The notes beneath the pieces are model-generated. The model worked only from the letters and a program-made list of their open reading frames with translations. It made no database searches and was not told the DNA's origin. From positions 1,116,001-1,180,000 of the forward strand of contig CAWGTU010000001.1 of assembly GCA_963825635.1 (NCBI GenBank): a DNA stretch of 64,000 nt. The letters are read 5' to 3'. The position numbers and the translations under genes were made by a program. This document shows, in pieces, positions 57,434 to 64,000 of the stretch. Source of the DNA: JAOUEA01 sp963825635. Its GTDB lineage: Bacteria; Actinomycetota; UBA4738; HRBIN12. The first letter of the stretch is position 1. Each line of letters begins with the position of its first letter.

Positions 57434-58085
57434 TCGGCCTGTCCTCAGCGACCGGCCGATCCTCCCGAAGCAGTCGCCACGCGAGGCGCATCGTGAACGC
57501 CAACGGGATCGTGATGCCGACCCTCTGTACGATGCCGTTGCCTGGGCGCACGACGTCGCGGGCGAAGTACGACATCAGACCGCTCGACGCGGCCGCCGCT
57601 CCCGCTGCGGGCAGGGCCAGGTCCCGCAGGCCGGGCTCGGGTCGCAGGCGGGTCGCGAGCGCGAGGAGGCCCGTCGTCGCGCAGAGATGGCCGGCGACCG
57701 AGGCGAGATCGTGGGCGTCGTTCGCCCACGACTGGCGCTCGACGGATTCACCGGGCATCGGCCAGTTGGACATGCGATCGCGTCGCAAGAGGCCGGCAGC
57801 GCAGATCGCGATCCCCGACGCGCCGAGGAGGGCGGGGCCCTGTCCGGCGCCGCCGAGGCGTCGCTCGAGCGAGGCGGCGAAGCCGATCGTGCCGAGGCCG
57901 AGTGCCCAGAAGCCCGCGGTCATCACGACCGGTGCCTGTGCGTCGGGCGCGGCGAGCCCGCTGATGTGCTCGTTCGCGAGGGAGTAGCCCGGCTGACGCC
58001 GGCTGGCTCCGATCCACGCGGTCGTGAACAGGACAGGCCCGAGGAGGCCACACGACTGGAGGAAGCGGTCACCGAGCGATGGCAT
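57372..58085 (-). CDS. DUF998 family membrane protein
   Basis: 237 residues, about six hydrophobic segments, with the DUF998 pattern SLANEHISGLAAPDAQAPVVM near residue 40. Function unknown. I place the start at ATG 58085, 7 nt after TACGAT (minus strand, 58098-58093); ATG 58094 would lie inside that element. The last ~25 residues (Arg/Pro/Asp) overlap ribF and may be non-essential. Confidence 0.75.
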   Translation of the reverse strand: MPSLGDRFLQSCGLLGPVLFTTAWIGASRRQPGYSLANEHISGLAAPDAQAPVVMTAGFWALGLGTIGFAASLERRLGGAGQGPALLGASGIAICAAGLLRRDRMSNWPMPGESVERQSWANDAHDLASVAGHLCATTGLLALATRLRPEPGLRDLALPAAGAAAASSGLMSYFARDVVRPGNGIVQRVGITIPLAFTMRLAWRLLREDRPVAEDRPIIDRPDRRARWPAFGRRHRR

Positions 58086-58153
58086 CGTCGCCATCGTAGC
58101 CACGGCTCCGACGGCGGGGCCGCTGGAGTATCGGATCGTGGGAGGATCCGCTC

Positions 58154-59509
58154 GTGCGGGCACGTGACCTCGTGATGCGGTCGATCGCTCGGCTCGCCGC
58201 CCTGGGGTGGTTCCGCTCGGTCGAGACGAGCGGGCTCGGGCGTGTCCCGTCGCGCCGTCCGGTGCTCGTGGTCGCCAGCCACGATGGAGGGTTCGTCGAC
58301 CCCGTCCTGCTCGCCGCGACGCTCCCGCGGTTCCCGCGATTCCTGGCGATGGCCAGTCTGTGGCGGACCGCGGCTCGTCCGTTCCTGTGGTTCGCAGGGG
58401 CGATCCCAGTGGTCCGCGCATCCGACGGCGTGACGTCGGGCAACGCGCGGGCGTTCGCCGCCTGCCACGACGTCCTGACGCAGGACGGCATCGTGGCGAT
58501 CTTCCCCGAGGGGCGGGCGAGCGACGAGGTGCGGCTGCTGCCCGTGAAGACCGGTGCCGCCCGCATCGCTCTCGGCTCGCGTGCCGCCGGCGCCGGGGGT
58601 CTGACCATCGTCCCGGTGGGGCTGATCTACGAGGACAAGTCCACCGCGCGCGCCCGCGTCTATGTTCGCGTCGGAGTCCCGATCGATCTCGACGCCGAGC
58701 TTCGGTCGTTCGTGTCGACCGGAGGCGATGCCGGCGAGGACGATCGGCACACGGTCGCGGCGCTCACGGCGACGATCCGAGAACGCCTCGCCGCGGTCGC
58801 GCTGGACTTCGACAGCGCGGCGCAGATGTCGTCGCTCGGACTCGCCGCCACGATCGCCCTGCGACCCCTCGATGCCGACCCGGGCTGGCGTCCCACGTTC
58901 TCGGCTCGCGAGGATCTCACCGCGCGGCTGGGTGACGCGCCAGGGACGCGTCAGGCCGCGGTCCGCGAGGCCGTCGACGATTATCGGGCGGTGTTGGAAG
59001 CCAACGCGATCACGGACGCTGCCGTCGCCAGCGACCCACGACGGCACCGACGGGTGCATCTCGCGGGAGTGGCGGTCGCGGTGTTGGTAGCCGTGCCCGC
59101 CGTGGTAGGTGTGCTGGTCAACGCCGCGCCGGGCTCGCTCACCTGGCTCGTGGGACGACGCTCGATGGCTCCGGTGACGCGGGCGACCGTGAAGTTCCTG
59201 GTCGCGTTGCTCTGCTTCCCGCTGACCTGGTTCGTCGTCCGCTACCTGCCGCCGGCGCGCGACTCGGCGCACCCCTGGTTGATCACGACCCTGATAGGGC
59301 CCGTGTGCGGTCTCGCGGCGGCGTGGCTGGTGGCGCGCCTGCAACGCGCCCGACGGGCCCGCGTCAACCTCCGCCGGCTCGCCGGGGTGGGTGCCTCCCT
59401 CGATGACCTCCGTGCCCGACGCAACCGCGTCGTGGAGGCGGTCGGCGCCGTCACGGCCGAGGGTCGGTTCGGTCAGGCCGGCGTTCCCGCTGGTAGGCTT
59501 GGCGACTGA
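58154..59509 (+). CDS. PlsC-type acyltransferase with C-terminal membrane segments
   Basis: 451 residues from a GTG with GGGAGG 9-14 nt upstream. Acyltransferase domain (~1-200): VASHDGGFVDPVLLA (H-x5-D form, as in GPAT/DHAPAT-like members), PFLWFAGAIPVVRA, AIFPEGRASDEV and TIVPVGLIY. The C-terminal half holds three hydrophobic segments (about residues 298-322, 338-360 and 374-396) that ordinary PlsC lacks. Probably acylates glycerol-phosphate or a related lipid at the membrane. Located between DUF998 and rpsO, an accessory position. Confidence 0.85.
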   Translation: MRARDLVMRSIARLAALGWFRSVETSGLGRVPSRRPVLVVASHDGGFVDPVLLAATLPRFPRFLAMASLWRTAARPFLWFAGAIPVVRASDGVTSGNARAFAACHDVLTQDGIVAIFPEGRASDEVRLLPVKTGAARIALGSRAAGAGGLTIVPVGLIYEDKSTARARVYVRVGVPIDLDAELRSFVSTGGDAGEDDRHTVAALTATIRERLAAVALDFDSAAQMSSLGLAATIALRPLDADPGWRPTFSAREDLTARLGDAPGTRQAAVREAVDDYRAVLEANAITDAAVASDPRRHRRVHLAGVAVAVLVAVPAVVGVLVNAAPGSLTWLVGRRSMAPVTRATVKFLVALLCFPLTWFVVRYLPPARDSAHPWLITTLIGPVCGLAAAWLVARLQRARRARVNLRRLAGVGASLDDLRARRNRVVEAVGAVTAEGRFGQAGVPAGRLGD

Positions 59510-59511
59510 CC

Positions 59512-59781
59512 ATGACGTTGACCAAGGAATCGAAGAGCCAGATCATCGCCGAGTACGCGCGATCCGACGGCGATACCGGTTCGGCCGAGGTGCAGATCGC
59601 GGTGCTGACGACCCGCATCGCCGAGCTGACCGAGCACCTCAAGACCCACAAGCACGACCACGCGTCGCGCCGCGGCCTGCTGAAGATGGTCGGCCGTCGG
59701 CGTCGCCTCCTCGACTACCTCCGCAACGAGGACATCGAGCGGTACCGCGACGTGATCGCGCGTCTGGGCCTGCGTCGCTGA
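59512..59781 (+). CDS. rpsO: Ribosomal protein uS15
   Basis: 89 residues. MTLTKESKSQIIAEYARSDGDTGSAEVQIAVLTTRI, LKTHKHDHASRRGLLKMVGRRRRLLDYL. Binds the central domain of 16S rRNA. TAGGCT (59494-59499) lies 12 nt before the ATG, inside the 3' end of the acyltransferase gene, giving a leader of about five nt. Followed by a structured region and pnp. Confidence 0.96.
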   Translation: MTLTKESKSQIIAEYARSDGDTGSAEVQIAVLTTRIAELTEHLKTHKHDHASRRGLLKMVGRRRRLLDYLRNEDIERYRDVIARLGLRR

Positions 59782-59793
59782 GGCCCGCGCACC

Positions 59794-59933
59794 CCGTCCG
59801 CCGCGCGCTCGCGGGGCCGGACGGCACGAAGGAGTGATGCGAAGGACCCACCGGACCCGCCGGAGGCGGGATCCAGGTCGGTAATCAGTAGCGAGCTTCC
59901 GGACGGCTTCCCGGCTTCTGCCGGAGCGTCCGG
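59794..59933 (+). promoter_or_regulatory. Structured rpsO-pnp intergenic region
   Basis: Three strong hairpins fill the 238-nt gap. First: CCGTCCG...CGGACGG enclosing CCGCG/CGCGG (59794-59824). Second: CCCGCC/GGCGGG with GGA loop (59856-59870). Third: CCGGACG/CGTCCGG enclosing CCGGC/GCCGG with TTCT loop (59899-59933). In E. coli and Streptomyces, RNase III cuts a stem-loop here and PNPase then represses its own mRNA; the position fits that control. The first hairpin may terminate part of the rpsO transcripts. Confidence 0.65.
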
Positions 59934-60019
59934 CGGCCCACCACTGAGGATCGGCCGACCCGCCTCCTTCTCGAACCGCGCACGCCCGATGCGTGCGCCA
60001 CACCAAGGAGGAAGGCCAC

Positions 60020-62392
60020 ATGGCCACCATCACCAAGTCCCACGCGTTCGGCGACCGGGACATCACGCTCGAGACCGGCCGAATGGCCAGGCTCGCCGAC
60101 GGCGCCGTCGTCGTCACCTACGGCGAGACCCAGGTGCTCGCCACCTGCGTCAGCAGCAACCCCCGCGAAGGCATCGACTTCTTCCCGCTCACGATCGACG
60201 TGGAAGAGCGTATGTACGCCGCGGGCAAGATCCCCGGCAGCTTCTTCCGCCGCGAGGGTCGGCCCTCGGAGACCGCGATCCTGACCTGTCGGCTGATCGA
60301 CCGCCCGCTGCGGCCCACGTTCAAGGACGGGTTCCGCGACGAGGTGCAGGTCGTCATCACCGTGCTCGGCGTCGACGGGGAGAACCCGTACGACATCCCC
60401 GCGATGAACGCCGCATCGGTCGCGACGTGCCTGGCCGGCCTGCCGTTCGACGGCCCCGTCGCCTCGGTGCGGATGGGCCTGATCGACGGGCAGTGGGTCA
60501 TCAACCCGACGTTCCAGCAGGTCGAGGAGGCGACGTTCGACGTGGTCGTGGCGGGCCGCAAGAACGGCGCCGGTGAGATCGACGTGCTGATGATCGAGGG
60601 CGAAGCGCCCGACAACACCTGGGACTTGCTCGCCGGTGGCGCGCCCGCGCCGACCGAGGAGACCGTGGCCGAGGGGCTCGAGGCCGCGAAGCGAGCGATC
60701 GAGGAGCAGATCGGCTTCCAACGAGCCTTCATCGACGAGGCCGGCGTCACCGAGCAGGAGTGGACCGCCCGTCCGCTCTACGGCGACGACGTCTTCGAGA
60801 TCGTCTCGTCGTTCGCGGCCGACCGACTCGCCGAGGCGATCGTGCCCGACAAGGCCGAGCGCGAGGAGAAGCTCGACGCGCTCAAGGCCGAGACGAAGGA
60901 GCACGTGGCCGCGCAGCTCGGCGCCGAGGGCGTCGACCGCCTCGGCGAGTTCGGTGCCGCGTGGAAGCAGGTGCAGAAGAAGGTCATGCGGGCCCGCGTG
61001 ATCAAGGAGGGCATCCGACTCGACGGTCGTACGCCCACCGAGATCCGTCCGCTCTCGGCCGAGGTCGGCGTGCTGAAGCGCGCGCACGGCTCGGCGCTGT
61101 TCAGTCGGGGCGACACCCAGGTGCTGAACATCACCACGCTCGGCATGCTGCGCATGACCCAGATGATCGACACGCTCGACCTCGAGGACACCAAGCGGTA
61201 CATGCACCACTACAACTTCCCGCCGTTCTCGACGGGCGAGACGGGCCGTGTGGGTTCGCCTCGCCGCCGCGAGATCGGTCACGGCGCGCTCGCCGAGCGC
61301 GCTCTGATCCCGGTGGTGCCGCACGAGGACGAGTTCCCGTACGCGCTGCGGCTCGTGAGCGACGTGCTGAGCTCGAACGGTTCCACGTCGATGGCGAGCG
61401 TCTGCGGATCGACGCTGTCGCTGATGGACGCGGGGGTGCCGATCAAGGCCCCCGTCGCCGGCATCGCGATGGGCATGATCGCCGACGACGGCGCGTTCGT
61501 GACCCTCACCGACATCCTCGGCGCCGAGGACGCGCTCGGCGACATGGACTTCAAGGTGGCCGGCACGCGAGAGTTCGTCACCGCGATCCAGCTCGACATG
61601 AAGGTCACCGGCCTGCCCGGCTCGGTGCTGGCCGATGCGCTGAAGCAAGCGCGTGAGGCCCGCTTCCAGATCCTCGACGTGATGGAGGCCGCGATCCCGG
61701 CGCCACGCGAAGAGGTCAACGCCAAGGCGCCGCGCATCATCTCGATCCAGATCCCGGTCGACAAGATCGGCGAGGTGATCGGCCCCAAGGGCAAGCGCAT
61801 CAACGAGATCATCGCGCTGACCGGCGCCGACATCGACATCCAGGACGACGGCACGGTGCTGATCGGGTCAACTTTGGGTGCCGAGGGCGCCGACGAGGCG
61901 GCCCACATGATCGACGAGATCGCGAACCCGCGTCCGGTGCTCGTGGGGGAGCAGTACGAGGGCACGGTGGTGAAGACCACCACGTTCGGCGCCTTCGTGA
62001 ACCTCGTGCCTGGTCGAGACGGCCTGGTGCACATCTCGAAGTTGGGCAAGGGCAAGCGCCTCAGCAGCGTTGAGGAGGCCGTGAAGGAAGGCGACACGCT
62101 GACCGTGCTCGTCGAGGACATCGACACCCAGGGCAAGATCAGCCTGAAGCCGGTCGGCGAGGAGTGGGCGATCCCCGAGGGCCAGGCCGACGAGTCCGGC
62201 GGGGGCCGTGATCGCAACCGTGGCGGCGGCAGGGATCGGGGAGACCGTGGCGGTCGTGACCGCGACCGTGGGGGCGACCGGGGTGACCGAGGCGACCGCC
62301 GAGGCCGGCGTTTCCGGGACGATCAGGGCGGTGGTCAAGGCGCCGCTCCCGCGGCTGCCGAGTCTCCTGCGGACGCGCCCGCCGGCGAGTAG
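60020..62392 (+). CDS. pnp: Polyribonucleotide nucleotidyltransferase (PNPase)
   Basis: Phosphorolytic 3'-5' exoribonuclease. Two RNase PH domains (residues ~1-230 and ~325-560, with an all-alpha linker), KH domain IPVDKIGEVIGPKGKRINEI and S1 domain GTVVKTTTFGAFVNLVPGRDG. The C-terminal ~65 residues are an Arg/Gly/Asp-rich tail (GGGRDRNRGGGRDRGDRGG) ending in Ala/Pro; such tails aid RNA binding or RNase E contact in actinobacteria. ATG 60020 has AAGGAGG 8 nt upstream, so I reject the longer start at 59993. 790 residues. Confidence 0.96.
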   Translation: MATITKSHAFGDRDITLETGRMARLADGAVVVTYGETQVLATCVSSNPREGIDFFPLTIDVEERMYAAGKIPGSFFRREGRPSETAILTCRLIDRPLRPTFKDGFRDEVQVVITVLGVDGENPYDIPAMNAASVATCLAGLPFDGPVASVRMGLIDGQWVINPTFQQVEEATFDVVVAGRKNGAGEIDVLMIEGEAPDNTWDLLAGGAPAPTEETVAEGLEAAKRAIEEQIGFQRAFIDEAGVTEQEWTARPLYGDDVFEIVSSFAADRLAEAIVPDKAEREEKLDALKAETKEHVAAQLGAEGVDRLGEFGAAWKQVQKKVMRARVIKEGIRLDGRTPTEIRPLSAEVGVLKRAHGSALFSRGDTQVLNITTLGMLRMTQMIDTLDLEDTKRYMHHYNFPPFSTGETGRVGSPRRREIGHGALAERALIPVVPHEDEFPYALRLVSDVLSSNGSTSMASVCGSTLSLMDAGVPIKAPVAGIAMGMIADDGAFVTLTDILGAEDALGDMDFKVAGTREFVTAIQLDMKVTGLPGSVLADALKQAREARFQILDVMEAAIPAPREEVNAKAPRIISIQIPVDKIGEVIGPKGKRINEIIALTGADIDIQDDGTVLIGSTLGAEGADEAAHMIDEIANPRPVLVGEQYEGTVVKTTTFGAFVNLVPGRDGLVHISKLGKGKRLSSVEEAVKEGDTLTVLVEDIDTQGKISLKPVGEEWAIPEGQADESGGGRDRNRGGGRDRGDRGGRDRDRGGDRGDRGDRRGRRFRDDQGGGQGAAPAAAESPADAPAGE

Positions 62393-62413
62393 TCGCCCCG
62401 GTCACACTCCGAT

Positions 62414-63688
62414 ATGCCCATCGAACGGACCGAGTTCAGCTCGGGCCTGCGAGTCGTCACGGAGCGGATGCCCGGCGTCCGCTCCGTGTCGCTCGGCTTC
62501 TGGGTGCTCGCCGGCTCCCGCGACGAGCGGCCGCAGATCAGCGGCTCGAGCCACTTCCTCGAGCACCTGCTGTTCAAGGGCACCGATCGTCGCAGCGCCC
62601 TCGACATCGCGGAGAACTTCGATGCCGTCGGGGGCGACGTGAACGCGTTCACCGCCCGCGAGTACACGTGCTACTACGCGCGCGTGCTCGACGGTGACCT
62701 CGAGATGGCCGTCGATCACCTGGCCGACATGGTGCAGCACTCGGTGATCAGAGCCGCCGACCTCGACGCCGAACGCCAGGTGATCCTCGAAGAGATCAAC
62801 ATGCACGAGGACTCGCCCGAGGACGTCGTGCACGACCTCTACACCCAGACCCTGTGGCCCGAGCATCCGCTCGGCCGACCGATCCTCGGCACGGTGGAGA
62901 CGATCCTCGCCGCGAACCGGGCCTCGGTGCGCCGCTTCTACGGGCGACACTACGTGCCGGGCAACCTCGTCGTCGCCGCGGCCGGCAACCTGCGCCACGA
63001 CGACCTCGTCCGGCTGCTGAAGCAACGCATGGACACCGGGCGGCGACTCTCCGCCCGTGACACCTCGGTGTGGAACCTGCGGGCGCCCGGGCGGGCTCCG
63101 AGGCCGTCGGGCAAGCATCTCGTGAAACGACGCAAGACCGAGCAGGCCCACATCTGCCTCGGCACGAACGGGCTGGCGCGCAACGACCCCGATCGGTTCG
63201 CGTTCCTCGTCGTGAATACCGCCCTCGGCGGCGGCATGTCCTCGAGGCTGTTCCAGGAGGTGCGCGAGAAGCGCGGCTTGGCCTACACGGTCTACAGCTA
63301 TCACGCGCAGTACACCGAGGCGGGGCTCTTCTCCACCTATGCGGGCACGACACCGAGTCGCGCCCAGGAGGTCGTGTCGCTGCTCCGTCGCGAGCTCGAG
63401 CTCGTGCGCGACGGGGGGTTGACCGAGGAGGAGTTCGATCGGGCGAAGGGGCACGTCAAGGGCTCGATGGTGCTCTCCCTCGAGGATCCCGGCGGCCGCA
63501 TGAGCCGACTCGGAAAGTCCGAGATCGCCCACGGCGAGATCCTCTCGGTCGACCAGGCGCTGCGGCGCATCGACCACGTCAGCCTCGACGATGCGCATCG
63601 CGTGGCCGAGCGGGTACTGTCGCAACCGATGACGCTCACCGTCCTCGGGCCCTTCACCGCCTCCGCGTTCCGGGAGGTCATGGCGTGA
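62414..63688 (+). CDS. M16-family zinc peptidase
   Basis: 424 residues, pitrilysin/mitochondrial processing-peptidase fold. Inverted zinc motif HFLEH in SGSSHFLEHLLFKGT, with the downstream Glu in RQVILEEINMHEDSPED. C-terminal half with GGGMSSRLFQEVREKRGLAYTVYSY completes the two-lobed form. Regularly located between pnp and dapB in actinobacteria and firmicutes. Native substrates unknown. The stop overlaps the dapB start. Confidence 0.94.
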   Translation: MPIERTEFSSGLRVVTERMPGVRSVSLGFWVLAGSRDERPQISGSSHFLEHLLFKGTDRRSALDIAENFDAVGGDVNAFTAREYTCYYARVLDGDLEMAVDHLADMVQHSVIRAADLDAERQVILEEINMHEDSPEDVVHDLYTQTLWPEHPLGRPILGTVETILAANRASVRRFYGRHYVPGNLVVAAAGNLRHDDLVRLLKQRMDTGRRLSARDTSVWNLRAPGRAPRPSGKHLVKRRKTEQAHICLGTNGLARNDPDRFAFLVVNTALGGGMSSRLFQEVREKRGLAYTVYSYHAQYTEAGLFSTYAGTTPSRAQEVVSLLRRELELVRDGGLTEEEFDRAKGHVKGSMVLSLEDPGGRMSRLGKSEIAHGEILSVDQALRRIDHVSLDDAHRVAERVLSQPMTLTVLGPFTASAFREVMA

Positions 63689-64000
63689 TCCGCGTCGGGG
63701 TCGTCGGCGCCACGGGCCGTATGGGCCGCGAGGTCTGCCGGGCCGTCGCGGCCGACCCCGAGCTGGCCCTCGTGGCCGCGGTGTCGCGCTCCGCCCCGGG
63801 CGCCACGCTCGCCGACGCGATCGGGCTCGACGGCGAGGCGGGCACCCTCGTGCTCGCCGAGCACCTGGAGGGCGTCCGCGACGGCGGCGCCGAGGTGCTC
63901 GTCGACTTCACGTCGCCTGCCCACGCCTCGGACCATGTCGCATGGGCCATCGCGAACGGCGTACACGTGGTGGTCGGAACCACCGGGTTCGAGCTCGATG
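63685..64000 (+). CDS. dapB: 4-hydroxy-tetrahydrodipicolinate reductase, 5' part
   Basis: Runs off the window end; 105 codons visible. N-terminal dinucleotide-binding motif VGVVGATGRMGREVC, later EVLVDFTSPAHASDHV and the start of VVVGTTGFELD are typical of DapB, the lysine/diaminopimelate pathway reductase. The GTG overlaps the M16 peptidase stop (GTGA). Confidence 0.92.
   Translation, partial: MIRVGVVGATGRMGREVCRAVAADPELALVAAVSRSAPGATLADAIGLDGEAGTLVLAEHLEGVRDGGAEVLVDFTSPAHASDHVAWAIANGVHVVVGTTGFELD

Noticed and set aside
59885..61648. 587-residue minus-strand frame opposite pnp
   Set aside because: Antisense mirror of PNPase; no conserved domain and no start signal.
1..64000. CRISPR arrays, tRNA or rRNA genes, insertion sequences
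   Set aside because: No regularly spaced repeats, no cloverleaf-like segments with the T-arm consensus, and no transposase-like proteins or terminal inverted repeats were found by eye.

Overview
This window is a strongly GC-rich bacterial chromosome segment with no rRNA, tRNA, CRISPR array, prophage or insertion sequence that I can see. The gene order is the conserved actinobacterial housekeeping backbone (rnc-mutM-acyP-smc-ftsY-ffh-rpsP-khpA-rimM-trmD-rplS-lepB-rnhB-DUF2469-yraN-comM-dprA-xerC-whiG-M23-rpsB-tsf-pyrH-frr-cdsA-dxr-rseP-ispG-proS-rimP-nusA-ylxR-infB-ylxP-rbfA-nrnA-truB-ribF-rpsO-pnp-M16-dapB). With DUF2469, a WhiG-type sigma factor and many GTG starts, this points to Actinomycetota. 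Features untypical of Streptomyces or Mycobacterium suggest a less-studied class, but the sequence alone does not fix it.

Layout: 1-9.7 kb, RNA processing and repair (rnc, mutM variant), nicotinamidase, SMC and both SRP GTPases, with a tail-to-tail overlapping response regulator/histidine kinase pair. 9.7-14.4 kb, ribosomal proteins, RNA maturation and signal peptidase. 14.7-20.1 kb, a PLP decarboxylase and the comM-dprA-xerC group. 20.1-24.1 kb, a WhiG-like sigma factor, a degenerate M23 protein, and a beta-propeller/membrane-protein pair. 24.3-31.4 kb, translation, pyrH, CDP-DAG synthesis, MEP pathway and site-2 protease. 31.5-35.1 kb, a two-component system coupled to YjbQ, then ispG. 35.2-41 kb, two secreted proteins of uncharacterised families around a minus-strand trpEG unit with a Trp-codon leader peptide and attenuator. 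41-49.6 kb, proS and the complete nusA-infB operon through truB. 49.6-56.4 kb, an accessory envelope cluster. 56.5-64 kb, ribF, DUF998, an acyltransferase, rpsO-pnp, M16 peptidase and the start of dapB.

The most unusual block is 49.6-56.4 kb. Two paralogous membrane proteins fuse a PAP2-fold domain that has lost its catalytic histidines to an apparently intact protein-kinase-like domain. They sit with a flippase-like LPG-synthase-TM protein, a canonical PAP2 phosphatase, a small exported Cys-rich protein and an orphan OpuAC-type binding lipoprotein. I propose this as a candidate undescribed envelope/lipid-carrier system.

Two other patterns stand out. About twenty genes have a TAnnnT -10-like hexamer 6-9 nt before the start codon, which predicts widespread leaderless transcripts. 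The trpE leader peptide (not callable by length-based gene finding) is itself predicted to be leaderless. Several housekeeping proteins also carry long low-complexity tails (bS16, bL19, uS2, CdsA) or altered active sites (MutM without the N-terminal proline; M23 without two catalytic histidines).
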